Source: Eudromia elegans
Lineage: Eukaryota; Chordata; Aves; Tinamiformes; Tinamidae
Assembly: GCA_003342815.1 (NCBI GenBank)
Contig: PTEX01000120.1
Location: 582,562 to 646,561 of the forward strand
Reading direction: 5' to 3'
Length of the DNA: 64,000 nucleotides
In this document: piece after piece, positions 25,911 through 37,942 of the stretch
Layout: each line of letters opens with the position of its first letter
How positions within the stretch are numbered: position 1 is the stretch's first letter
Program-made: the position numbers and the translations under genes
The notes under the pieces: generated by a model
The model's database searches: none
What the model was told of the DNA's origin: nothing
Seen by the model: the letters and a program-made list of their open reading frames with translations, nothing else

Positions 25911-28900
25911 TTTCACCATTATAACCATCCTAACGTCAATAATGATACTTAGGAATAAGCAGGATAGTTCAAGGCTCAATTTGGCCATAATTGTTCATCC
26001 ATAGTGGTAAAAATTAAATCTCTACTCCATATGACAGCACATGTTGAGTGGGAGGAAAGATTAACCTTAATCTTGGGTTGTTCCTCCTCTGTGGAATGAC
26101 TGCAGACAGCAGTTACTTTTTTCTTGAAAGAAAATAGCTATCAAAAATCTCACAATTCATTGTTTGTGTTATATGCCTTATTTAAAGTGTGATGATAAAA
26201 TTACTAATATATTGTTGATGATATCTTTGCTTTTTTTTTTTAGCATTTTATTGTATTCACTAAAACATGAAAGTGACATTAACAATAATGACATGAAAAT
26301 AGTAAGTGATCCTTTCTGCTTGGTATTCTTGATGGATAGGAAATGATACTAACAACTTTTATTATTCTATTCATTTATTAATGGAGAATAATTAGAAGTG
26401 AATAATTGTTAAAATTTTTTATTTTGAAAAAAATGAGACATTCATCTTTTTGCTACATTTATTTTCAGCAATATTTGGCTTTGTAGCATTTTATTGTTGA
26501 AGCACATTCTCTCCTCTATTCCTGACACTGATGTTTGAACATTAAAAAGAAAGAAAAAATCTTTCCAAATTCTTTCTGTTCATTGTTCAGTGACTGTGGT
26601 ACAAGTTGCTATATTCTATAACTGGAATATGAAGCTGGAAGAAAGACTTTGTGTCCTGAAGTGTGATAAGTGCTGAAAGCTGAGTATATAATGCCCTTTT
26701 TCATGGTTGTATAAGAGGCTTGTCTAGTCTCATGTAGCATAAATCAGACTTCTAGAAGTCATGTTGTGTTATTTAATCTAATGTGGGGAAACAAGTCCTC
26801 TATGGATGTTTTAAGATTATATGGAACATGGAAGAACACAATCTACTTCTTGCACTTAACTCTTGGGTTTAATCTAACTTATTTTATAGCCATAGATAGC
26901 ACTACAAAAGGAAAAATATGTGGATTTTGATGCAGTTACCTGAATAGAGATATTTACTGCTGTTTGTGATGCCCTTATATATTTTTCCTGGCTCTTAGTT
27001 ACTTATCCAGAAGAATAAGGTGACTCCCATAGTTTCTGTACCATTTGTGCCAGTCTTGCTAGAGGTCTTGGATCTGTGAGGGTGTTTTACAGGATAACAG
27101 GCACCTATGGACACTTGAGTTGAACCTAGCTCTGCACTGACAATAATGGGAGCATGAGTACCTAATGCATATGCAAACACCCATGTGTGGACACCTAAAT
27201 ATAGATGTCATAATCTGGAACTGAATCCCACTCTCAAATCCATCTGTTTAGAAATTGTTTTAGGTCTTTAATGAGATCTCTTTCTCACTACTTCACTACA
27301 AGAAAGCTCATTTTACCTTAGTGGTATGTAACTGAGAAGTAGAAACTTGCTTCAAAACACTGGCACCTAGTCTTGTGCCAGGATATTCCTCATACACTCT
27401 GCCCAGACTTCAAGGTGGCAAAAAAACACTACTCTGCCTGGCACCTTAAACGTGTTAGAAGGCACATCTATATGTTAGCCGAGAATATTTTTTAACTAAA
27501 ATATAATCTACTGCAAGTATCTGTTCAGAATGGTTAAAGGCATCCATGGGCAAACACTTTTGATTGCTGTTGTGGACAAGAGAATGGATTTATGAACATT
27601 TTGCATGATTATGTTGTACACGGCTATGGGCTAAAATGATACTAATGTTACATTTAGTCTGTGAAAATGAGAAAATCCAGGGCCCAAACTTTTATCCTAA
27701 GACCAGCCGGCAAAGTCTGGCTTCATCCACACTATTGAACTCTCTTAAATTCCAACACAGGGTAGTCATGACCAAACTGTATGTTGGAAATGGACCCTGA
27801 ATGTCTCGCAAGCTATGCCTAGGAATTGTTTGGAAAAAATGTTAATTTGTCTAAACTAAAAGTGTGCCAGAAATCATTCTAACAACTTAACAATATTATA
27901 GAGAATAGTCTTCCAGTGACTAGACTCTGCCTTGGCATTGTTAATTTATTAGTATAGATGTTGCTGAAGTATTAATAAAAATATTGAACATCTTCTATAG
28001 AATATATATGCATGTCTCACAATGAGAGCTGCCACAGCAGCAGAAGTTAAGGTGTTCACCACATAAAGTTATCAAAGCCCTTTTCAGGTGCAAATATTCT
28101 CTTTGATGCTTTATGTCTATATAATTCATTTCACCCTAGAGGGTCATACAGCAGTCAGCAGAATACAGGCAGAAATACGGTGGCCACCAAAGAGGTGAAA
28201 CCACTGCTTATGTGAAACATAACAACTATTTGCCAGTGCAAAATAACACTGCAGAACTATGTAGGAGACTGGTCCTGAAGAAGAGTCCTTTATGTAGTGG
28301 AAACTACAGAGAGAACAAAAGTGGGTAAGAGAAGCACAGCTGATCTGAAGATATGCAGGTTGAAGAATCAGTGATATGGTTCTTTCTTAAATATATTCCA
28401 AATTATATCCCTTCCTCTAATAATATTTATTACCTTTTGTAAAGGTTGGTTTCTTGAACACAGTGCTTTCAAGAATAGCATACCCCAAAACATGTTTTTA
28501 GGGCTTGACTGAAGGAGAGTCGCATGCAATCATTCAGTACCCGATACAACTGTGGTCAGTGCACAATTGTATTATCTATCCAAGTACCAATCAGGTCAAA
28601 TTTTTATATATTCTTCAGTCTTGACAATTACTTTCTGTGGGCTCAGTGGTTTTCTTGCACAGGGTAATTACCAGGAATCTTCAAAATGTGAACTGCAGGC
28701 CTTGTCTTTGTAAGAAATTGCACTGACTTAAGTAAAGGAGTTATTATTAAAGGATTTAATTATATTTTTATGTGAATGCTCTTCTTTCCATTTAAAAGTC
28801 ATTTACTTCAAATTTTACAGGAGTGAAAGGAAACATTCTGACAGGATAATCTTAATTAAACATTGGTGGGAGTAGAGAGTGCTGACAGTAGGGGGTAGCA

Positions 28901-29381
28901 GATTGTTTCTCTGAAAAAGAGACAGACTGACTTTGACAATCAAAGAGATATGACCGTGTCAGATAAAATGAAAATGCCTTTTTAAAGTAAAGTCAGCAGC
29001 ATGCAGGATGTGAGAGTTACTTTTGGCCTGATGACAAGACAGAAAGTAGCAAATTACTCAGAATGCTTCTTCTCGACTACAGGAAGGCAATTCTGTCAAG
29101 GGCTTTCTGCTGCTACTTAATTTCTATCCTAAAGAAAAATGTGTTCTACCTATCACTTATTCAAATGAAACAGAATTTTCTCCACATTTTTAAGCACTCA
29201 TTTTATTTACTTTTTTCTTTCTACTTAGGTAAATAATACTGGCATTAAACATATATAGAGCTGTGAGTAAGCCCTGTGTCTGCATTGCTATGATGATACA
29301 ATCCCTCAAAACAAATTGCCAAGCAAAGCTACTATCAGGGTACAGGATAAGCAAGTTAAAATAATTGTTTTCTCCTTTCAG
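25911..29381. other. Unassigned AT-rich DNA (possible intron)
   Basis: No gene or recent transposon is recognisable. The short ORFs at 26164-26346 and 26995-27180 match nothing known. Confidence 0.5.
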
Positions 29382-29434
29382 ACCCTTTTCATGGTTTTAC
29401 GCTTTGAGGAGGCAGTTAACACTTCAAAAGTGAA
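29382..29434 (+). CDS. Candidate exon 3 of a spliced gene of unknown identity
   Basis: A near-ideal acceptor (aattgttttctcctttcag) precedes this 53-nt segment, and a consensus donor (gtgaa|gtaagt) follows. Frame 0 is the only frame open through the whole segment and reads TLFMVLRFEEAVNTSKV plus two bases (aa). Those two bases combine with the first base of the candidate exon at 37871 to make a Lys codon, and the frame continues open. NTS is a potential N-glycosylation sequon. Of the five pieces, this and the one at 37871 have the best splice sites. Protein family not recognised. Confidence 0.33.
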
Positions 29435-32400
29435 GTAAGTTCTCCAGCATGTTATCGTATTTAACTTTGCTTTATATACTTGTTGCTCCATAATTATATG
29501 CATCGTATTTTTTACTCGAGGCATACAAATAACTCATAAGTTGCTTGACTTTCCAGTCTGGTGTTACTAAGTGGATACTGAAGAATCTCATCAGCAGAAA
29601 TCTGTCTAATAGGATTTACTTTTAACAAAATATCACTTTCTCATAATAAATATTTTAATGGAAAATTCCTTTCCCAGTTTCCAGCTAGGTGAATGTTTCG
29701 GGGCCAATGTTATTGGCAGGGTACAGGGCAGTCGCCAGTGCCAGTATATCACTATCAGTTTGCTCAGGGACGTACTGTGACCTTCAGCGATGGTTATCAT
29801 TACAGCATTTGCAATTAGCACTCCCGCAGTTGTTTCTGTGCTTGTAAAAGCAGTCAGGCTCATGGCTGTTTTTAAGCAAGCCTCAAAAAGTATGTAAAAT
29901 AAAATGCAGGCAGCATGTTGGCTATTTGAACTTGTGGTGGTGGGGTCAGCCTGAATGAGCCTCCCTGTAAATTAACTAACCACACTTGAGAAAATGCTGA
30001 TAGTGGAGAAAAGCACATTACTGCTTGACCTCTGACTCTAAGCCTATTGCAAAGCTTAATTTCAGTTGCAGCACACCCCTCCTGTAGTAGAGCTTTTATA
30101 AACCTCTGCACAGGGTTTGGCTAGCACAGTATGTAATCAGCATTTCCAGGGCACTTTGTCCCCTTTTTTTCTTGTAGTAATTATTTGCTGCCACCTTCCA
30201 CATTTTGTTCTCTCCTCCTGCCAGCCAAGTTGATGTATGCATCTTTTCAGGCTTAGTTTCAGTTTTCTCATGTTTCACTTTCTTCTCATGTCCCCATTTG
30301 CTTGCAGCTATGTGTCTCCTTTATTTTTTTGCTCTTTTCTACCCTGTTTTCCTACCATCACTTAGTGCTATGTCCTTTCACTCTGTTATTTTCAGAGTCA
30401 TGCTAACACCCACCTATTCTCCTGATGTACTCATATTCTTTTCTGTAAGGAACCTGAGCGTTGTGTGCACTGGTCACTGCCTTCTGCAAGAGAATCACAG
30501 CCATTCAGAGTTAGACTTGGTCAAAACATAATATTTGTACTTGATTGGAATTTTTACATTCCAAAAATCAACTTGCTTCAAGAAGAAAGAAAAGCCAATA
30601 GGGGGATGCTTTGAAAGAGTACTGTTAAAAATAACGTTCCTTTGGAAGTGTAAATCACTTAACGTTGACAGTGTCAAATTGATCTTTGTGATGTTGATAT
30701 TAAATATTAACAAAATATTAAATATTGAAAACAACATAAAGGTCAAAATGAAATGATGTGGAAAAAAATTAGCAAGTTTTACAGTTCAACATCCTCTGTC
30801 ACCTGAGAGAGTAAAATTACTCTTCTTCCAGACGTTGCCAAAATGACCTTGATCCTGAAAAAAGTTCTGATTAAACTTTATTTTTGATAGAAAATCATTA
30901 CTTCATATTAGTTTCAGCTGTTTCTCAGTGGCATATTCCCATACCTCTCCAGTCTTCTCTAGACAGCAATCTCTTGTACCCCAAACGAGAAGGAACTGGT
31001 TTAGCTCTGCTGCTCAGAGAAATTGTGGGTAGCTAAAGGCGACTATAATGAGGAGAGTCTAACTTTTATGTACTCTATCCTAATGCAAACCATGTTCTTT
31101 TTCTTTCTTTTTTTTATTTTTTTTTCCTGTCAGAGAACTTTCAGCTGAATGTTCATCATATTTTTCTCAGCAGACAAGAAGGAGAAGCTCCCAGTAGTCC
31201 TTCACTAAGTCTTTTCAAATTTTAAATGTTAGCACAGGAGCTTCTGGGAGCTACATCTTCAGTTTCCTGTCTGGAAATGCACAGAATGAATGCTTGGTTT
31301 CGTACTGCTTAGGATGACAAAAATATAAATAAAAAATATGAAGAGCTTTTAGGTAAGAGAATAGAAAAAACAGCAATGACAACAACAACAACAAAATGCT
31401 GTTCTGGTATTATTTTGTTGTTTTGTCTGGCAGAAAAATATGGTACTTTGGGAACTATGGCTGAATAATTTATTCAGGAACTCAATAAATAGAGAATGGA
31501 AACTGAGCACATACTAGTACAGAATAATTTTTTCTCTTTTGGAAGGAAAAGAAGCTTGTAACTTATAGCTAAACTTACTCTCCATTTCTCATAAGCTGAG
31601 ATGCTGGATGGTTAAAGTTGATGGTGCAATTTGTTGCTATATTTTCCTCTATATTTAGTCCTCTATATCTCTTCTCAGGAGAGTTCCGATGGCTGCTATT
31701 ATGTACAGAATATTTAGACTCTTTTCCTGATGAAATGAGGCTAATTTGAGCTCTCTTGCACTGCATTCATGTGCAGTCTCTACTTGAAAACTTTGAAATA
31801 CACTGTCTAATTTTAGTCTCATTTGAAAGAAGAGTAGGATTCTTTAATATAATACTGTGCCTAGAAATTTACTGGAAGGTGGCTACCTAAAGAAGAGAGA
31901 CCCAAATTTGTGTATCTCCTGAGGCCACTACAGGGTGAAATCAGCTATTGCACATTCTCATTTGTAGCAGTCAGATATTGTATATATATACATAGGTCAA
32001 GCATAGTATATGTTTTCTCTTCTCTTACAAGCATTTCATAAGAGATCCAGCAGTTAGGAGCAGAAGTAATTTTACGTGGATGATGTAGATGACTTAAGAG
32101 AAATAGGGTTCAAATATGTAAGCAATCAGGTTTCATTATCTCCACTTCCTATAGCACAATGGGACATACCTTTAGGATTCTAAGCTGTGGGAACATTTCT
32201 TTCTCCAATTGCTTAAATGGGTTTTACAAACATTAAAACCATATTTCAGCATTGTATGCATGGCCATGATTGACCTCCAGCTGTGGGACTCAAGCGTTGC
32301 AGAAGTCACTTGTGAATTTCATTTTGCGTGAGTTATGCATTCACAAAGTGAATTGCTCTTTCAAAGAATTTTGTGTCTCAGCTCTTTGAAAAGCTTAAAC

Positions 32401-33620
32401 TTAAAAGTGAGAAGTTAAGAGCTGCTATAGAATATGTTGCTTTGGCTATTGCATCTATTCCAGTTTAATACAAATGAAGAATCATTTACAGTCAGATTGT
32501 AATGAAATATAAACGTTACCTGGTGTAAATAGTCTAGCTGGAGCAGCACGGGAGTCCAGTTAGTTTAAGAGATGGGGGATAAACGGGTCTAACTGGATCT
32601 CTCTTCTGTTCTCGGAACCCAGATAGTTCATCTGAAGTACAGATATTCCCTAAGCAATGTTGAAGCCTCTGTTGCATTTTCAAATTTGCTGCAGGCCTGT
32701 TAGTAGCTCACTCTAATCAGAAGACAATGATATATGATATCTCAAGTGCTATAATCCTTTTAAAATTGAGTCTGAAGCATTGTTCAATTTCACCCTTAAA
32801 TAAAACTCCTGAGAATACTTAAAAATCTAAAAATTTCCCTAATATCTTTGGCTTACTTTTAAATTCTTCCATCTAAAAGATCTAAAAGCCTTTGGCACAA
32901 AAGCATGAACATGAATAACATGGCTGAAATTTGAAAGTAAACCAAACAGGACTCAAATTGAACTAATCAGAATAAAAGGGACTGAATGAAAATATACAAA
33001 ACACAGACAGTATAAAGATTAGACATGCAAGAAATAAATAGGACCTATAAATTACTAATCAAAAGAAGATGCAAAGAAATGATAACTTTTAAACCTAGTA
33101 CAGCTCATGTGATTTTCAATACAAAGAATATCTAAAAGAAGAAAACCTAAGTCACTTTTGGCTATAAAATTCTAAACAGAATTAAAGAAAAGCTTGATTT
33201 TAATTTACTCGCCTAATACTCTGTCGATAATAACCTTAGAGCTACAGGTAGACTGCAGGAAAATCCTATTGTGGAGGGTTTTGGTTGTATTACAGCTATG
33301 AGGAGTAAATAAGGAAATTTCATAGGAAAATTGTCTATTTTCAGCCATTTTGAAACATACATAAAAGTTCTCAATAACGTCAAAAACAACAATGTCACAC
33401 AGCTAACACCAGCATCAAGCACTTTTAAACATTAAATCTAAGTTATGTTTTGGAGCTACATGACAGACAACAATTTGAGATGAAGAATGTGAAAAGAGTA
33501 CAGGTGTAACAGAGGAACACAAAATGGTTGAGGAGAGACTCAGAGTTTTAAGCTTAGACTAAGCTAAGATTAAGCAGGCTGCTTGTATATGTGCAAATGG
33601 GGCATGAAGAAGGATTATTA
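29435..33620. other. Unassigned AT-rich DNA (possible intron)
   Basis: No recognisable gene. A short CAA/AAC triplet run lies at 31379-31394. The ORFs at 30205-30756 and 29633-30278 overlap on both strands and match no known protein. Confidence 0.5.
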
Positions 33621-33782
33621 CAGAATCACAGAATCACAGAATGGTTGAGGTTGAAAGGGACCTCTAGAGATCATCTAGTCCAACCCCCCTGCTTCAGCAG
33701 AGACCCCTAGAGCACATGGCACAGGGTGGCATCCAGGTGGGTTTGGAAGATCTCCAGAGAAGGAGACTCCACAACCTCTCTG
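33621..33782 (-). mobile_element. CR1 LINE, short 3'-end copy
   Basis: The reverse-oriented CR1 3' terminus is clear: cagaatcaca repeated twice, then gaatggttgaggttgaaagg, 'cctctagagatcatctagtc' and the downstream CR1 block ending at 'ccacaacctctctg'. Only about 160 bp are present. The copy is 5'-truncated at 33782, which is typical of CR1. It closely resembles the first 150 bp of the copy at 63346, so both probably come from the same subfamily. Confidence 0.92.
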
Positions 33783-35160
33783 ATTATTATCTCAAAGTCC
33801 TCTAAGAATTCAGAAAAACTATCTGAGAGTTAGGCAGTTGTAAGATGTCATTCCGTGTTAGTCCGGAAAATTAGCTTACCTAGAGAGATGAATCAGATGA
33901 CTGAGTGACTTTTCTTCTGAAGAAGGAATTAAATCAAGTGGGTCTAGAACCCACTATGTTAAGTTTTTACCAGAATGATGGGCCAAGCATGATTCACAGG
34001 GCAGTGGGAGGTCAATGGTGACTTACAAGATGGGCTTTGACCTTACCAAGTGGAAGAGTAAGCACCAAGAAATATTCCTAGGCACTGCAATATCTCACTG
34101 AAATTGAGATGTCACTTTTGAGTAAGAAACTAGAATTATCAAGGTTAGACCATCCATCTTTCACACAAATAACAAAGGGAGAATAAAGAGTCTTGGTCCT
34201 GCAGCCTATTGACTTTAATGGATTGGTTTTATAATTTACATTTAAGCAGTACTAAGGGCACTGCAGACATGTGAAGACATGGGCTCTGGTCCCAAATCTT
34301 ACTGTCTAAAACCCATGTTATATTTTCAAAGGCTCGATGGCCAACATTTTTTTCTATGAAAGGAAACAATGCAAAATGCATTTTGAATATAATTACTCTT
34401 TTATTTGAGGTTACATTTGTTTGATGTAAACATAGTACTCAGGCAATTAATGATAAAATAATCATCAGAGCTCATTCTTTAATTAAGCCTATGTGAATAC
34501 ATTTGATTATAACAAGCTAGTTCATCTGCATTTATTTTAGATCAAAAAATTAAAACCAACATGCAACTACATTCTTCAATAGGCAACTATATCAAAATAA
34601 CTGATGTTGAACTCTAACGACTCTCCACAGCTGTCCTCATTTTATACTGAAAAAGCAGCCTATGATTTACATTTGGATTGTTGTTAAGTGAAATAAGGAA
34701 GCAGATTTCAGCACTATCAATAAAAGTTGTGGAAATCTCCTTACTGTTGCTTTATCCAGAGGAACAGTATTTAACTTCAAAATACTATTAAATAACTTAC
34801 TTACAGAGCTTCAGAGAATGAGTTTTGAGAAGAATATCCAAATCCAAATTCTTGTGGGTTTTTTTTTTTTTTTCTCTCTATTATCTATTTCTGTATTGCT
34901 TAAGTGAGCTAAGTTATTCCAACACCTTAAGGCATTCTCCTTGCTTTTCTGCTTTGTGGATGAGGAAGATCTTTCTGCTCTTTGATAATACAAACACTGT
35001 TTAGAGAAAAGCATTCTGTATACACGTCACTGAACAATAGAGGTAAAGCTTAGGAACCCTCACTGCAGGGAAAAAGAAGGAAATGGAGTAAGTTGGATCC
35101 AACTTAGCTGGATGTTCAATGATATAGCAGATCAAGGGAATAAGAAAGAGGAAGAATGAA
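33783..35160. other. Unassigned AT-rich DNA with a possible ancient repeat
   Basis: At about 34188-34235 the words 'cttggtcctgcag' and 'cctattgactttaatgg' resemble a very old amniote interspersed repeat, but the match is too short to be sure. Nothing else is recognised. The ORF at 34811-35014 is a low-complexity product of a T15 run near 34858-34872. Confidence 0.4.
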
Positions 35161-35215
35161 GAGGAGAGGAGAGGAGAGGAGAGGAGAGGAGAGGAGAGGA
35201 GAGGAGAGGAGAGGA
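35161..35215. repeat. (GAGGA)11 pentanucleotide microsatellite
   Basis: Eleven perfect tandem copies of GAGGA occupy 55 bases, all purines on this strand. Perfection implies recent expansion or a polymorphic locus. Polypurine mirror-type tracts can form triplex structures. Confidence 0.97.
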
Positions 35216-37870
35216 GCTAAATTAGTTTGAGAAGCCTTTGGTTTTTTCCTATGGGTTTTACCCAGATGAATTTTAAATCTCAAGACAGATTTCTCAGCTG
35301 AAAATGTTTCACTAGATTTGATGACTAGTACAATTGTAACATTTATTCTAGATCATATGTCTAAAGAGAAAGCTTATTGCTCATAAAGCAAAGGAGATGA
35401 TAAAAATAAGTACTCCTTAAATCACACGTTCTTCACATATAGGCTTTTCATACAGGTGTATCCAGGACCTAGATTTAGACTGATGTGCAAGATTAAAATG
35501 CTGGTGTGACCATGCAGTTGTCTCTATGCTAGAAAATGAGAGGCCTGGGCCTAAATTTTGCCATGGGATTGTGTTTACTGTTAAATTGTTAGAACAGACC
35601 TCATGGCCCAGACCTGGGAGACCTGGGGTCTGGCCTGTAGTAATGAGTATAAGTAGCACACAGGGGCATTCTCAAAAGATGCTGTCGTTGTGGTCACACA
35701 ATTTTACAGGGTAAGTCAGTTTAAAAGTACAGGTGTGGCTGGACTTTGCCAGTTGGCTTGGGCAGAAAATGGGCCCGAGCACTACTTAGGTTACAAATAG
35801 AAATGTAATGGTAGTATTCTATGCCTTTTATGTGCTTACATGACCCCATAGATCTTATTCCTCTTGTTCGTCCAACATTGCTTTTCTAAATGCTGTCATC
35901 ATGGTACCTGGAAATATAATCTTGACTTTGCAGTTAAAAGGATGCTTCATAACTAACAGGTTAGGAAAAAGGAATAATAATCAGTCATACAAGGTCTTTT
36001 CGAGGTCAGCAGATTGATTAGACAAGGTCCTCTTTTTATAAGAATTCAAGCCACCAAATATCACTGTGTATACACAGACGTTTGAAACACACTAGTGCCA
36101 GCTGGCAGGCATCAGATCTGCAGAATACGAGCTTGTTGCCATATATTATTCTTACGACTATTGGCAAACATTTCTCATTTGGAGAAAGTAGGCAAAGGAT
36201 TTTGTAAAAAATATACAGTTTGTGGAACTGTCAGTACCCATTGCTTGGGTTGCTTTCAAGTTCTTTTTTTTTTAGTTGACATATGTACATCAAAAAAAAG
36301 ACAGAAAATGAATACATGAGCTGTTACTTATGCTCTGTAATGTGAATAACCTTCTAATACTTCACTAGGCAGACATCACAAGGCCTGTTTTTAACATGTC
36401 TTATGATTCAAAGTCATCTTAATAAATGAAGTTTTATAGAATAAAATGTAATAGATGCCCCCCAAGATTTTTAAGTCTAACCCTTCTATAGAAATGTCCT
36501 CAGCAAAGCTATTGTACGATACACATATATTGCAATGGCGGTTATTTCAATCTTGTTTCTTAAAAGGTGTTTGGAAGGATCTTTGGGAGGACTGAGAGGA
36601 GTGTCACCATTCTGTGATCTATGATAAATTCCAAATGTCCCATCAGCAATTTAAAGTAATAGAATACCTATGAAATATCAAACGTCTACATTTATATTTT
36701 AGTCCATATCAGGATTTGGCCTTTATCATTGTCTCTTAATTCACTTTGATTTGTACTGAAGAACAGTTTTCAGTGGAGAGTTTGCACTGATATGTTCAGG
36801 CCGACTTCATTTTGAACGCAGCTAAGCCTGAAAATGAGCTCCAGGAGAACAGATAATGGAACCCAGTCACCAGTGTTCATTCCACACCTAGGACCAGAGA
36901 AGAACTAGACTGAAGTAAAGCTCTTTGAAGTTCATATAGCTTGGATCTTGAGACTCTGCATCAACCATTTTATCCTTGCCTTTGTTAGGCAAGTTTTATC
37001 AGGCTTGCATTTGTTGGGCTACACTACCTATTACACAGACATAACCCCTGGGTTCTGATCCTAAGAAACAACATTTCTAACCTCTTTGTATTCACTGTAT
37101 TTAGAAGGAAAGTGTAAACTATTAACTAGATGTTACTCCTTCTCAGAGACTGACCATCTAAGAAGAATTGGGCCCTTATATCAGAGGCTCCAAAGATCAG
37201 AAGACACCTCTTGGACAAAGCACCAGTCTCCTGTGAGTGCAGAGCTGCTTTACTGTAATGTTGTATCACTATAACTGCCACATGATAGCACATTCATACT
37301 GACATGCATCACTACATCTCCGCAGAGTTCATCAATAATTGATTCCTTCTGTTTCAGTATTGAAACCACATTTGATAACATGTGGCTTTGTAATATAGTT
37401 TTAGAAAGTATGTTTTTTACTTACTAAGTTTTGGTGATCCAGAAGCTAGAATCTTGATTCATATCTACCAGCATGGCATAGACTCATCTCATCAAGTCGT
37501 CTTCATCTTCATGTTAGACATCTGTCTCAGCTAGTAATCTTGGTTTGTTCTGTACTCAGTGGAGCTAATAATCATCTCTGGAAGATAATTTATTTCACCT
37601 GTCTTAGAAAAGGTAGGTACTATCTTTGTCCCTCCTTTGGATCTAGCAGGAAATTTAGCTTTTGAAACCTAACTTTTTAGAATCAGTAATCTAGCTTTTA
37701 AATGGGTAAAATTAGGTGAGATGCTTCCTGTTCCATATCTCTGGCTTGAGTGGAAGTGTGCTGAAATAAAGCTCTGAAAATGTAATCCATACATTCTTAA
37801 CCTGTCTCTTATAAGGACACAAGAAAATGATGAAAACAAAGTAATATTCTTTTCTTTTTTTTATTTATAG
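35216..37870. other. Unassigned AT-rich DNA (possible intron)
   Basis: No recognisable gene. A 62-codon ORF at 35526-35714 ends at a donor-like sequence (ttttacagggtaagtc) and begins near an acceptor-like tctatgctag, but its frame does not resemble any family. A CR1-like word, attctgtgatctatgat, at about 36612-36628 is too short to call. Confidence 0.45.
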
Positions 37871-37942
37871 ATTTTTAACTGAAAATCCTCCAAGAATTTA
37901 TTTCTCAGTAAAATACAAAACAAATTACACTGGATGCTTCCA
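37871..37942 (+). CDS. Candidate exon 4 of a spliced gene of unknown identity
   Basis: This 72-nt segment is bounded by a strong acceptor (ttcttttttttatttatag) and a consensus donor (ttcca|gtaagt). Exactly one frame is open: after one base completing the previous codon it reads FLTENPPRIYFSVKYKTNYT and then GCF, with two bases left over. The in-going and out-going phases are equal, as in a symmetric exon. NYT is a potential N-glycosylation site, and with the sequon in the previous piece suggests a secreted or extracellular product if real. The leftover 'ca' plus the first base of the 42510 segment gives a His codon. Family not recognised. Confidence 0.33.

Noticed and set aside
36590..36630. 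Plus-strand CR1 3' end (attctgtgatctatgat)
   Set aside because: The match is limited to about 17 bases with no CR1 sequence upstream.
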